Shown: positions 20,881 to 34,800 of the stretch, piece by piece | How positions within the stretch are numbered: position 1 is the stretch's first letter | How the letters are laid out: every line of letters begins with the position of its first letter | DNA from: Lineus longissimus | Taxonomy: Eukaryota > Nemertea > Pilidiophora > Heteronemertea > Lineidae | Reading direction: 5' to 3' | DNA length: 60,000 nt | Assembly: GCF_910592395.1 (NCBI RefSeq) | Contig: NC_088311.1 | Coordinates: forward strand, 18,170,501 to 18,230,500 | Made by a program: the position numbers and the translations under genes | The notes under the pieces: model-generated | Told to the model about the DNA's origin: nothing | The model's input: only the letters and a program-made list of their open reading frames with translations | Database searches by the model: none

Positions 20881-22759
20881 GGAAAGTACACAACATCAAA
20901 TTATTCAGGAGTTTTATAGCTGTGTTTCAGTTGGTGATGGTCGGTTAATACGTCACGCAAGTTTTCGACGTTACAGGACTTGGTCACGGTGGCAAAAATC
21001 CTCTGTACATTTTTAGAGACATTTATTTTAGAGACATTTATTTCTCGGAGGAGTTAAACCCGTTCTTCTAGGAATAGGAATGAGATTTTCACATATAAAA
21101 AATAAAAAACAGAATAACTGGCGAAAAATATTTTCATTTAGTGCATTCTAGCATTGATATTTTCTGGTAACGTACATGGGGACGAAAAATACAGACGAGG
21201 TACGTTGCTGATGTTCACCACTGACTGACATTGAAGGTATCGTGTGAAACAAAATTGACCAAATTTCAGAAAACGTCTTGAATAAGGCATGTTAGGAAGT
21301 CCATGTAGGTGATGAACTTATTAATAACAGATTTGATAGCTTTCACGCATCTTCTTGAAAACACAAAAAAAAACAATAGCTACTAAAAGAATAAAGCAGA
21401 GGCGTCAAAATAATGATTATGTTGTGGTAATTGTATCAATAGCATAAATTTAACGACTAATCATTTTAACTTGATGTTTTTCGGAAGGGGACTCAAGATG
21501 TTTTTTTTTACATTTGCACATTTCAAACAGAATACAACATCCAAATCTACCACTTACCACGTGCCTATTTCAATATAGAAAGAAACTCAACAACATTGAT
21601 TGTCATGTTAATTGGTCAAATTTCAAAATAACAATTAATCAATATTTGTTGATTGTTCGTGCACCTTGGCCTTTTTATAAAGTCACCCAATTAATATAAA
21701 TACATCAAGTAGCTCTATCAGATGTTTCTATCATGATATTGTCTCCATAATGTTTGACTGATTGTTTTGGGCTTTTCAAGTTATGAAATGAGAATGTGGA
21801 CAGGCTTTGTTATCAAGTGAAAATATTAAAATCTAAGTTAAATATTTTTCTTTTCTTCTTTTTCACCATCTCAGGTGTCTTTTCTTCGTTTCCACCTCCT
21901 CCTCCTTTCCTTATACCAAATATTACACTTTTTCCGCAGCCAGTACCTCAAATAAGCTAAGGCCCACGCCAGAATCCATCACTCATTTCAGGGTATCAAA
22001 AACTGTCTGCAGTAAAATGCCAAAGTGCAATATCCAGACACAGCGGGCAAATCCTCAAGAGCGTCAGCTTGATCGAATAATCACGAATGTAATAACTCAC
22101 GAGTGTTTATCAATACAGCCCGAAGGTCTATTTTTCAAACTGAGAAACTCTCGAATGCAGTAGGTTTAAGTTCGGTGGGGACCCAGAAAAATCCATTTCA
22201 CCCTTCATTGCAGTGTCCGCGGGAAATGTCGTTCCAAAAATCACACCAGATGCCGTTTTTGAGAGTCGTTGTCTTCACCTTTAAGGAATAAAATCAATTA
22301 AACAACACTTGGTCAATCACACGAAATATATATTTCCTATTCGCCTGTCCCTGGAAGTAATTGGACAGAAGGGACGAACATTGGGGCGACAACACCAACT
22401 TTCTTTTCGAGTTGAAACCTTAGCTAGAAACTATTAAATAGAAAAGGAAAGTAGGAAAGATTCCCTTCGATATATATCGTCTGTCAGAAATATCACCGAA
22501 TGGGCACAAGCTATTTCTGAAATGATAGACATATCACGAGTTCTTGTTGAACAATCTTTGTTATCAATAATTGGTTTCAAAGGCCACCCGCATCGGCCAA
22601 GTAGGGGCGCAAATTCCATAGACGTCGCCACAAGATAACTGCGAAATTGGTTCATGCTATTACGCACTCCATATCCGAGAATTTTATGGACCTTCATTGT
22701 CACAGACCTGCTGTTGAAAGAAGGAGCATTGTCAATTTCTTTCTTGTGCGAGAAACAAA
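20881..22759 (+). other. Gene A 3'UTR and gene A-B spacer
   Basis: The first 1.3 kb (3'UTR and downstream) is homologous to 45624-47240 after gene B. From about 22185 it becomes the upstream block shared with 655-1104 and 47240-47711. A pyrimidine-rich tract lies at 21850-21920. No gene is seen. Confidence 0.7.
21101..21106 (+). terminator. Poly(A) signal of gene A
   Basis: aataaa, 221 bp after the stop codon, within a block (aataaaaaac.gaataactggcg) conserved at the same distance in gene B. This fits a short conserved 3'UTR. Confidence 0.65.
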
Positions 22760-22820
22760 ATGAGACAGGTTTTCTATCTGATCATTGTTTGGAATGCTAT
22801 TTTTTCAAACATCGTAGCAG
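22760..22820 (+). CDS. Gene B exon 1: signal peptide
   Basis: Encodes M-R-Q-V-F-Y-L-I-I-V-W-N-A-I-F and ends N-I-V-A, then GTATGT in phase 1. The start context is aaacaaaATG. It is the intact form of the exon found at 4578 and (broken) at 47808. Confidence 0.82.
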
Positions 22821-25800
22821 GTATGTAAAATAAGTTGATCCTTTAAAAACACATTCTTATCGTTTGTTTCTAGCCTCAAATCAGCCAACAGCGACAGAAA
22901 ACGCCTGTCTTTGGCTGTAATTGGCTCGCTTTCGTGGGATGTTTGGTCCCCTACCCAGAACCCACTGCACTGATAACTAGTGCATGTCCTGAATTTAGTT
23001 GCTTGCTGGACTCGGGACAACGTGTGTCAATATTTTGCAATGTCATTATGGGTTTTCGATATTCCCATAATGAATGCATTTGCAAACCGCGCATCAGTAG
23101 GTCTCGTAAGGGAGTTTTCCCGAAAGTTCGTGATGATGACGTGATCCGTTAACAGGACGTAACATCTATTTTAAAATGCGTTTCCAATGTGATTGCATGA
23201 TGATAACCCGTTGATGTCGTATATCACTGGAAACGCCCGATTCCCTTCGTTCTGCAGGGGCAGTTTATTTCTTTAAATCAATCATAAGCGTCGCATTTGC
23301 TCCTAGCTCTGTTCACCATCGGGCAATATTGCCAATTGGGCAGGACAAACACGGAAAACCCCAAATATAATACATTTCTTCCTGAATAATTCTTACAGTG
23401 ACCATTCTCCCGTGAAAGACAGTTGCTTACGCTACACAAAAATCAAAAACAAATCGAGGGTCAACCATTGAACTTTTGAGATATGTTGAATTTTGCACAA
23501 ATCAGCGAAAAACGCACCAACTGTCACTGGACGGCATTTCAACGCGGGCCTGACGCACATCCCAAGTTTAGTGTACACATACGTCGGCGACAACATTAAA
23601 ATTGGTAGTTTCTTGTTAGCCGCCTATTCAGAAGCGCTCCAATCGAACGAAGTTCCAATTAGAACGGTAGTGTGACAACCACAAGACCAAAACTGCTAGC
23701 GAACAGCCAGCGCTGAAATCACCGCAAGATATTTAGCTCCTACTAGAAATAGCCAGAGAGCCCACATGTATAAATTGTTTCTTAACATTTATGAAATAGA
23801 GGTTGCACTCAGCACACGCACCCAGCACACGCCTACTCAAAGTTCATTATTCGAACCTCGACATCGTACGTTTACAAATGTATGATTGATGTTTCACGGT
23901 ATACAAACGAGCTTGCTGTACTAGCGCTGCTAATTGCAATAATACACTAAATAATCGACACCCTCACACTAAGTTTCATCTTTCTAGACTCAATAGTGAG
24001 CAAACGTGCCCTAATGTTGATGGACGACGAACGGACGGACGGACCGACGCCGGGAATCCAATCATTGAAAAACATTTGTATAGCAACAACAGAACATCTG
24101 GTATAGCACATAGTGTTTGTCCAGATGCGCGGGGCATATCCATTAAGTTATGGTATTCTCAAATTCTCTTTCTCGGAAGTGTACTGTAAGCCCATAGCGT
24201 CACTCGAAAAAAATCATAGATTTTCGACTTGCCTTTATGTTTTTCTCAGAAAGAAATTGATAAAACTTAAGCATCATGGTATCAATATAACTTGGATAGG
24301 TATTGTACTGTGAGTGTTATCGCTTATTTGAAGTTCGGAACACATTTCGACGACATGGCATCAGGCATTCGTGTTGGCGTTTCTGGGGATTTGCAAAAAC
24401 TCGCTATAGTCGCAAGGTAAGTGCATGGTGTTAAGGAGTGATAGAACTTGGTCTCACTCCTTTTTATTTAATTTTTAAGGTTGTCCGACAAAACACTTCG
24501 GGTATAACTGCGAATATCGGTGTCACTGTGATGGGGATGAAGATTGCAGTCAAGACGGGTCTTGCCCAAATGGATGTGCCAGTGGATGGGATGGAGAGTA
24601 TTGTCAGCGTGGTAAGTTTTGAAGATAGATCAACTATATCGACACCAAGCGGTTTAGTTTCCATAGTGTTGCACATAGATATCTAGCCCTTACAACACAA
24701 CAATGATGTGATTTTTTTCGTATTGGATAATCAGGCAATCAAGATTGTATAGTACACTCACCTGGAAAGACAACAGCAATAATCACGAAGATGACCAATT
24801 TGTGCGAATTTCCGATTACCTGATTGAAAAATCGATAATTACGAATTATTTTTTTAGCAAGTCAAATCATCATGGTTTTTTGATCAGGTGGCCAGGAATG
24901 AATCATGCTTCCTGGTATTTTTTGATAAGGTGACCAGTTGAAGTTGTTTTTTCTCATTACAAAAGAAGTAGGATACCTTGACTTTTGAAACCTTTTGTGT
25001 CAACAGATAAGATAAGCATCTAAATATTTGAATACTTCACAAGGCAATAAATACAAGACAGAATTCTTCTGGCTGTCGTTCATCCATGTTTGGCACGCCT
25101 CGGCTTGAACAAATTGGTCATGATTATCGCTTTATGAATATAAAAATGCTCATGCCTATATGCTCATGCCTATATATGTATAGTGGGTGGGTGAAACCTA
25201 GGAGATATTTTATAAAAAGATAAGGTCATCATATCGTTTCTAAGTCTGGCATTATCTGATTCAAAATTCTGTAGGTTTGTAGATTTGCTCCACATTTCCA
25301 CGTTTCTTGAATATTCAGACACGTTCTTGCATGTCTTAGATCTAGAAACTAAAGTATGTGCATGGCGTGTGGCGAGCTGTAATTGGCCACAAGGCACTGT
25401 GCAACCTCCTTGCGCATGACCGGAACTATTTATGTCGACGTCGTCCCGTCCGAGCTTGAAATGGTCGCCACAGCAATCTGAATGTGGTGAATGCGTGTGA
25501 GTTCTCACCAAATATATGCCTACTCTCGCTACACAACCTACGTAATGCATCCATGCCTACACCCATGTGGTACTGCAACTTTGGTCTTTCTGCAGACGTG
25601 ATAGAATAGATATGGAGACACCGATAGGAAGCCATGTTTATCCTCAATGTGTTGGCATTGCTCAGCTTCCCGACAACGTGCGTCAGTATAGGCGGAGGCT
25701 ACGGAGGCATTACCGCTGGAAGTTCAGTATGAGACGAAACTAGCATGACGCAATGCGCATTACCACTGAGCTTAAAAAATGTATCGTTATTATTGTATCG

Positions 25801-28800
25801 TCTGTTTAAGGTAATGTTGCTGCAGGAAAGTCTTCAGACGCATCACAGGGAACGACCTATGGCACGCATTACGCCTCTTTGGCTCTGGATGGTTATACGA
25901 ATCAGGCGTTTTCAAGATGCAGTCATACCAACCAACGCGAACATTGGTGGCAGGTGGATTTAGGGAGGGACTATGTTCTATTTACAGTGACAATATGGAC
26001 AATGGGTAAGTCATAAATGTGATGAATATCAGAGATAAGGCCTCAATATCAAGCAAACTGGGCTGTAATTCTACTACGACTATCATTATCACTATTATTA
26101 TTTAAACCATCGTTTAACGCCTGTTGTTAAAATTTCTATCAAAACATGCGAATGTTCAAAAAGCTAATTCACAAGATGATTATGAAATTTTGCGATAGCA
26201 TATGAAAACCTTATATATATCTAAGAAATATCATCAAATTATCAGCACCAAATAAATACAGCTTAATTAGTCTTCCCCAGCCAACAATCCTGGGATGACT
26301 TGATTTTACTCTACTATAAAAAAGTCCTTCATTATCATTATTATCACCTCTGCATCCCAAGCGGCTAGCAGTTTTTAATGAAATTTGACTCAAATATCAG
26401 TTAGGGGATAAGAACGAAAATGGCCTTGTCCTTTTTATCACTGATTACGTAATTCAAATGAAATCATTTGTTTCATGGCTATTTTTTGGGCAAATATTGA
26501 CAAAAAAATGTTTCCGGACAACTCCGAACCGCTCGACGGAGGGCAGCCTGGTAAAACCAAGCCCCTCCCTGTGAAATCTCGTGATATTTGGGTGGTCGAT
26601 CGCGCCGGTCAACGTAGCTACAATCCAACCTTGCGTCAGGAATAGGCGGAGGCGAAATGGCTTGGGACGAGGCTGGACGGAGAGCACTGCAAGTTTCAGG
26701 GATGATAGTTGATATGTTGAAGTTATGCTTGTGGGTTTTATATTTTCAGTCATGTAACTTATTCACACAATAACGAGTTCCATTGTTTTTTTAACCTCGA
26801 TAGCTCGTAGAGCTCGCTTTTTATCAAAGTTATTTTCATGCAATTTTCAGGGAAGGTGGATCAGACGATTTGTAATAACTCTTTAATTTGATATTTGCTT
26901 TGTTCATGAAATACTTATCAAATGACTAAAAATTGTGGCTTACTGGACTTTGCGCAATATTTCGCCAAAAAAGTATTCTACGCAACGGTCCCTAGGTGAC
27001 TGTTCCTATTCATAATACACAGCCTGTCCATCCTAGATCGTGGTTACATGGGGAGTAATCGTTGTAAAATTTGGCCAAACGCAAAGACAGTTAACCCGGG
27101 TACCACTATGTTTACGATGCGAACAAGCCGTGTAAGTCATTATCAGCATTTTTTCATTGAACATTTGCGGGTACAGCGTCACAGGGAGCAGCATTGAACG
27201 GTAAACAGGTTCCCAACATATTCAGACAATGGCTTGTAACGGCCATACAGGAAACGATTCGTATCAAAAACCGACGATCACAACTATTCGCTTGCTGAGA
27301 GTATACATTACGCGCATACATTACATTCAGACATTTGAGCTTCCAAGCTTTGAGAAATAACAGGTCATGTGCGAATTTGGCATGTAATTTTGGTAACTTA
27401 CGTGAGTACATTTTCAACCCCGAAAAGTGTGAAGTGAAGTTATGCTTTTATTTAGTAAAAATCGGTAGGCATGTCCAACAAGACATGTTTCTCAGCTGCC
27501 TGGGTGGGTGCAAGTCATCACTCAAAAGTCGTTCTCTGCAATGCATGCATTTGTGTATACAATGTACGTTACCCTCTCTACTTCAAATGAATGAACCTCA
27601 TAAGGGTTTGATTAATTAATTGTTTGTCGTACCTTCTTCGATCGAGGTCCGAACAAATTCATGATTTTGATTTTTAAAAACACGTATTCATAATGGAAAA
27701 CACATCCATACTGGTGACTGACAACACCATCGAACTTGACGTACCGGGGTAAAACATAATGGTCGCTCCCCCATTTCGCTCGTTTCGTTTCGTTGCGCAA
27801 AGTCCAGTAAGCCTAGTCTGGACTGGTTTTGTTTGGTCCCGTGTAAACGGCCCTTAGCAGTGTAGTGCTGTGCCTAAAAAAGAAATCGGTCCAAGCAGAC
27901 GGGATTTTTTTCATTTAATAATGTTCTGTTGGTGACAATTGTTAACTGAATCCTTTATTTTGAAATTCTGAGAAAAAGTAGGGCTTGCTGGCTAATTGAT
28001 TAGACAGAAACCTCACTTCTTGCTGTTACAAAACTGCAATCCAATATTTGATGACGTCATCTACATTACAACCAAGCAGGTGTTGCTGATGATAACAGAT
28101 TTCTCAATTGATTCGATATTGATGTCATTTTGAAATTTTTCAGCTGAAAGTGAGTGCAAGAAAAATACGATAGGTACAGAATACAAGGGAACACAGAATA
28201 CAACGTTGATGGGTTTCACCTGTGCGGATTGGCTTGTATTCGAGAAAGCCAGATATAGGCCGGCTGACTCCTACAATTACTGTCGGAACCCAGACGGTGA
28301 CGCTCGTGGACCTTGGTGCTATATTACAGCCACAGACCCACCTCCCTATGATAACTGCTTTATTCCACCCTGTAAAAGTAAGTAACGCCCGCATAAGGGC
28401 GTGGTCCTGGAAATCTTATCAGTCGATATTGACATTGTTAGCCAGGGTACTAGTATACACTCTTAAAATAAATTTGTAAAAAAAACTCTTTTACAGTAAT
28501 CTATTATACCGTACTTATCTGGTAGTTGCTATTGCACCGACTGTCAAATTAGGTTTTAATCATCAAAAGAGTAATTCTGTTAATACCACTTCAAAGGTTA
28601 TTGTTTACTACATGTACTACATGTATAGGCTTTTTCAGAAGTAAATGTCGCTGTCCTTTTAGGTTGTTGTGCAAAACTAGTGGGCCGATTTCTTCAAAGT
28701 TGTTTTTTTTAAAATCTAGTTTCGGGATCAAACACAAATTCCAGGTTAGAGAATTGCAAATCAAGTTAATTGTTTTTCTTCATTGGAGCCACCTTTGGCT

Positions 28801-31800
28801 TTTGGGGGTCTGGACAGGGTCCGATTTTTTCTAATGGATAGGTCTCAATGAAACTTAATCTGCACGAAAAAAGTTTACTTGAGCATTTCAGCAAAATTTA
28901 TCCAGAAATAAGCAGTACGGAGGAGAAAATGTCAAAAGCCATGCACCACATCAATGTACCCGAATAAATACCGAAAAAAAGTTTCGTAACCATGCTTAAT
29001 GAAATATGAACATCCTCTTGGTTGCCGAAATTGGAGATAAGAAAAACAAACTTGGTAGAAATCGACCCAGTAGTTTTCGAACAGTGGCACCAAAGGACAG
29101 TGACATTTATTTATGAAGCCGACTATACCCATTAAACGGATTCCAATAATACACTAACAAATAGCATTGTACCCGTGGCGCAGGCAGGTTCATATGGGCT
29201 ATACCTTGAATAGATGAATTGCAATGAAAATCTAATGCAATATCAAAGGTTGCAATATCGAAGAGACAAATTAAACCAACCATTTGTCCACAGACTCGGA
29301 CCTAGCTGTGGCGTGCTGTATGCGTGCACATGAAAGTATATCAATTGGTCTGATAGAGATGATGAGGCAATGTGAATATGCCTCGTTCCTTAGTCAGCAA
29401 TATGCGCCTTTTTATACGGAGAAGGAGAACTCAGATATGCCTTCACATGTCGGCCTCCAAATGGCTCGGACCAATTGCACTATCACTACTAAAACTTTAA
29501 AATGCGTGCTCCTCCTACATGTAGCGTGATCTCGGGCAAGGCACTTACTCGACAGGCAAGCTAGAAGTTCAGCACCGTGAGCAGCTCCTTGACAAGGCCA
29601 TGCCAAGTTCAGAGTGCCTCTTCAGATACATCAAGTATCGAAAGCTGTGGCGAGCACATAAACAGACCATGGTAACCTTCATTTGAAAATCCCTTCATAA
29701 TCAAGGGCTAGCACTGGCTAACACAGCGCCCATAAACAATAGACCACCAATTTGACCCCAGCTCCTTACTGCGGGAAAACCCAAGTCCAGCAACCAAAAG
29801 TACCAAAAATACATTTTTGTTTACATTTGAACTGCACACATGCGTTGGTTTACAATTTCCCGGCGAAATCTCGAATCTCTGGTTTGGCAGTAATTCTCGA
29901 AGATCAGGTGACCTGCAATCGTGGATTGAAAATAACATTAACCTTGGTTCAGCAGGTCAACAGGTACAGGCTGTTCCAATCATCCCCCTACAGCCAGCTG
30001 TTCAACCGGTAATGTTAGTCACCCCACAGGGAGTGCAGGTAATTGATTAAGCCCCTGCATAACTAAACAGCAATGACTTGGCTTCTGTGAGTGGTAAGGA
30101 GAATTGACAGTGTACGATTAAAGATCCCTCATTACTGCTTCGCTGAAGTAAATTTCCGAAAATAAACATAACGTTGCATCAGGATAACATATCACCTGCA
30201 AACGTGCAAAATTTCGAGACGAAACACTACCCCCAAATGGCACTTTATCGAGCCGCCTTATAGTATTATGATATAGATTGCATTAGTTGGACCGTTGCCA
30301 AAACAGGCGACGAGGTTGGACAACGTGCGATCGGCGTTGACCTTTGCCCTCTTTAAGTTTTCATATCTGCGCTGTGATTGGGGCACGTACGGCAGCATTT
30401 TAGTGCCACTAAAGAAGAAGAAAAAAAGAAAAAAATTTCTCGTAATAACGACTTTTAATCTCGTAATAACGACTTTCTTTCTCGTCATAACGACTTTCTT
30501 TCTCGTAATAACGACTTTTATTCTCATAATAACGACTTTATTTCTCGTAATAACGACTTTATTTCTCGTCATAACGACTTCCATTCTCGTTATAACGACT
30601 TTTAATCTCGTTATCACGACTTTTAATCTCGTATCGTTATTACGAGATTAAAAGTCGTTATAACGAGAAAGGAAGTCGTTATTACGAGATTAAAAGTCGT
30701 TATAACGAAAAAGGAAATCGTTATTACGAGATTAAAAGTCGTCATAACGAGAAAGAAAGTCGTTATTACGAGATTAAAAGTAGTTATTACGAGATTAAAA
30801 GTCGTTATTATGAGAAAGAAAGTCGTTATAACGAGAAAGAAAGTCGTTATAATGAGAAATAAAGTCGTTATTATGAGATTAAAAGTCGTTATAACGAGAA
30901 AGGAAGGCGTTATTACGAGATTAAAAGTCGTTATTATGAGAAAGAAAGTCGTTATTACGAGATAATGTTTTCTTTTTTTCCTCTTTAGAGCGTGCCGAGA
31001 AAACAGGAAAATCGATGGAATCCGTCCTGGGTTTGCGGAGCTCGATAGTTGTGATGCAAACGCAGGAGAGTCAGGATGGACTATAGTTGGTTACTTCAAC
31101 TACTACAATCGTCATGTATTTTAACTAATTTCAGAGTTGGTGCAATAGCAACTACCAGATTAGCTTTGACTCACTCTTAAATTTCAAGAGCGTATAGGCC
31201 GGTTGTGTCGCTGCAACCAGAGTCTTTCAAATAAATATGAACGGCTCTGCTGCGACTGAGCCGGTTGAGTCGCAGCAGAGAAGGGCTTTAATTGGCGTGT
31301 ACAGGCGGCTTATAACGCATCGTACTAGACCGGTCGGCAGATTTCATACCAAAATTCCCACGGGATTTTCTTTTGATCGATTTGGCCCCTGACTATCGAC
31401 ACAGTATATACTTTAGCTTCCTTCTGAGCGGGCACTATGAGTGTTTCATAAGCTCGTCGCTATACTGCTGTCAGATGTCTCCCGCGGTGGACAACTTGCG
31501 GCGGCCTCTAAATGTTACGCACACGAATTCACTCAGTCAAGTAATCATTGGGTATAGAATATTTTACATCATCCTATATCGGCTGGATAAACACAACGCG
31601 ACGCACTTCAAGGATCAATAACTTAATTTCTTGCACTGTTGTGAAATTTAGTCGATATATAGATCTGAGAGTTTTGTGCTCATTCTGAAAATGTGCTGCA
31701 GAAAACCTGGTTAGTGTCTGTTTGACAGCCAATTAAAGAAAACCTTGAAAGTCAAAAATTGCAATGTCGAAAATAGTCCACGAGACGTTGGATGCAGGTG

Positions 31801-34800
31801 TCCAAGCTGATGCCTGCCGCCAATCAAATGTCATGGAGCACCAATATGAACTATTTTGGATCTGTTTTAGCTCACATGGGTGAGCTTATCTCATCACGTC
31901 TTGTCCGTCGTCCGTCGTCTGAAGGTCCGTCGGTCCGTCCGTCGTCCGTCAACAATAGGTTGAAACTTGGTGTGAGGATGTCTTATGACAACATGACTTG
32001 ACACAAAAAAATCGGCGCCATTTGACTACTTTCTGGGCTCCAGGAGGCCATCTTTGAAAACCTTTTTGTCAATATCTCATTAACGCTGATAGCTAGAACA
32101 ATGAAATCTTTACGATGAGACTACATGACATGATATATGGGTTTTTGATTTGATCTACTTTTGAAGGTCACAGAGGTCGAGCCCTTCAATTTCACCGAAG
32201 GTAGCACGTTTCGTCATTAATTGTCCTAGACTCTTCAAATTTGATATCTAGACACCTTTTGGGCATCTGTACATATTTTAAAAAACTCCGGTCAATGTGA
32301 CATACTTTTCAGGGTTAAGTTGGTCTGGTCATAAAACTCTATCTCAGTTAAATTAAGAAACCTTCACTGTGTGATCCTCAAAGGTGCATCAGTGATCGAT
32401 ATGATCAAGATTGACATAGAGCGCAGAACATTTTGTCAGAAAGGTCAAACTCTAAAATTCCACTGAAGTTGATAAGTTTCACTACTATTTGTCTCAGATT
32501 CTTCAAATTTCATATGGAAACACCTATTGGGCATCTGTACAAGTTGACCCAAGTTAGGTCAATTGTGACCTAGTTTATCAAGTTCACAGAGGTCAAACTC
32601 TAAAAGTGTCAATTTAACCTCATATGTCATCTTATCTGCAATTAAATGATTCCCAGCTGAGCACAATGTCCCCAGGACATTTCATTTATTTCTGGGCAGA
32701 TAATGGTGATAGTCTGAAACAATATTTTCATCGGTTGGAGCTCGGTATAAGCATCCTGAGATTCAGGTTATTTTTAGTCTACGTCATATACATGAACCTG
32801 TTTGAAATTTCGACAAGTTGAGTATGTTGAGAACCACTGGTTATGCTAGGATGCGGAATAAGAGGCCGATGGACTAAGCAGAATGGTGGGCAAATTCATC
32901 ACTTAATATAGTGTAATTTGCATGTGACTCTCAATGATTTGAAAGTTTTGACTGACACTTCTTTTATTCGACATCACTTCAACATCCATTACAATATTTC
33001 AATAACATTCACACACACTGTGTGTGGATTAAGAAATGCATGAATTTTCACTATGATTGACTTGGGTGCCTTTTGAGATACAGGGGTGGCGAGTGCTCTA
33101 ATTTTTGGGATATCATAATGTCTAGACGAGAGTATTGTTGTGATATTTTGACACATCACTTAAATTTTGCCATAAATCTAAGATCATCAAACTTATCTTA
33201 GAGTAAAAGATTAAGAAATGCATGAATTTTCACTAGGATTGACTTGGGTGCCTTTTGAAATACAGAGGTGGTGAGTGCTCTAAATTTTGGGATATCATAA
33301 TGTCTAGACGAGAGTATTGTTGTGATATTTTGACACATCACTTAAAATTTGCGATAAATCTAAAATCATCAAACTTATCTTAAGCAAAATTTAGAATAAT
33401 TTAACGAACAACCAACACCTATTATCAACCGCATCGCCTTAGAGTGGATATCTTTGTAGTTATTTATCCTAAAATGTGGCGCATTTTTATCCATTCAGCC
33501 ATTACTAAAATCTGCCTACGGTTTTCGAGACAATGGCACTCAGTCACCCGTGACCGCATAAAACGGCGATGTACGTGTTAAAAAAAGTATGTACATGCAG
33601 CTCCTCCTATTTGCTTTTAGTTTTCCATGAAATGTATACTTTTTAAGGTTCACCCTGTATAAAGCTAGTTTAAAATGTTATGTATGTAACCTCTTACAAA
33701 AGTCGAATCGTCCCAATTGCTTTGTAAAGTCAAAATGCATTATCTTAATAGTATGTGCGTTTCGTCATTGCAGACAAACTGACGAATTTTAAGATCTTGA
33801 TAGATGAAAATCTCTGCCATCATGAAACTGGAACAGTACAGTTTAGTCGAGCACAAGAAATTAAATGTGACTCGCCGGGTCCTGTTGTCGGAAGACGCCT
33901 GAAGATCCAACGAATGGAACCATCGTCTGCTCTTACATTGTGCGAAGTGAGCGTACAGGCTTTCCAATATAGAGGTGCGTGTAGGCAAGGTCACGGTATT
34001 GACCTATGCAGGGTTTTTATCTCCTCCCTCACAGCCTTATTGCTCCTATACTTCTGCATTTTGTCAGCATGTGTTCGTGTAGCGTTCGACTGAGTTACCT
34101 AGTAAATGACTAGTACACTAACGAGCATGGTAAATCACACCTTTGTCATGTTTGTCAGCAGCATCACAACCCTAATAAATTGATGCAGCTGTATTATACC
34201 AGTCTGAAGTTGTTTAACACAGGCTGTAGAATTCTAATTTATTGAACTTTAAGTACATCTTTCAGCATGCCAAACCAAGCGCTATGGCCCCAACTGCAAC
34301 AACCGATGCCAATGTGCCAATGATGACACGTGTGATGACAAGACAGGACAGTGCCCATCTGGGTGTAAAGATTTTTTCACAGGCCCTTACTGTAACATAG
34401 GTACGTAAGGAATGAACCTTAAGAAGGACCATTGGTATTATTAAGGGCAATATTACCCAGCTGTCGGCTGCCCAGTCACCTCCTATTCTACAAGCAGTTT
34501 CCATCAACAAATTGCACAAAATGAGGAAAAATTCGAAATCTGACTGAATTATCACGCTTTTCCGATGTTGACTCCGATTTGACCCGCGAGTTAGCTCTCA
34601 ATGCGTCGATCCTTTCCATGTGGAACGATGCACTAGCAAGGTTCTTCCTGGAGCCATGGATCTATCCTAAGCCTACAACTGCCTCGTCCCAAGTCATTGC
34701 GCCTCGATCCGCCAGTTCCTGACGCATGGTAGGATTGTAGCTACGTTCCATCCACGGAGGTCCGGTAATGGATAGCTTCTGGAGATTCTCCATGAACTAT

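Larger units (their letters stand above)
28378..33773 (+). other. Gene B intron after the kringle, 5.4 kb, repeat-rich
   Basis: No exon was recognised. It holds an inverted-repeat element (28.6-29.1 kb), a dispersed repeat (29.16-29.64 kb), a palindromic minisatellite (30.44-30.97 kb), a gtccgtc-bearing repeat (31.86-32.25 kb) and a 182 bp tandem duplication (33.03-33.38 kb). Confidence 0.65.

Noticed and set aside
22934-23152. The whole 72-codon frame as a gene
   Set aside because: Only 22959-23096 is supported as an exon by splice sites and phase; the flanks are intron.
30258-30651. Overlapping 118-119-codon frames on both strands
   Set aside because: Both arise from the 21 bp repeat reading through in multiples of three.
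30441-30966. Possible CRISPR array
   Set aside because: Units are contiguous with no unique spacers, the array is inverted, and the genome is eukaryotic.
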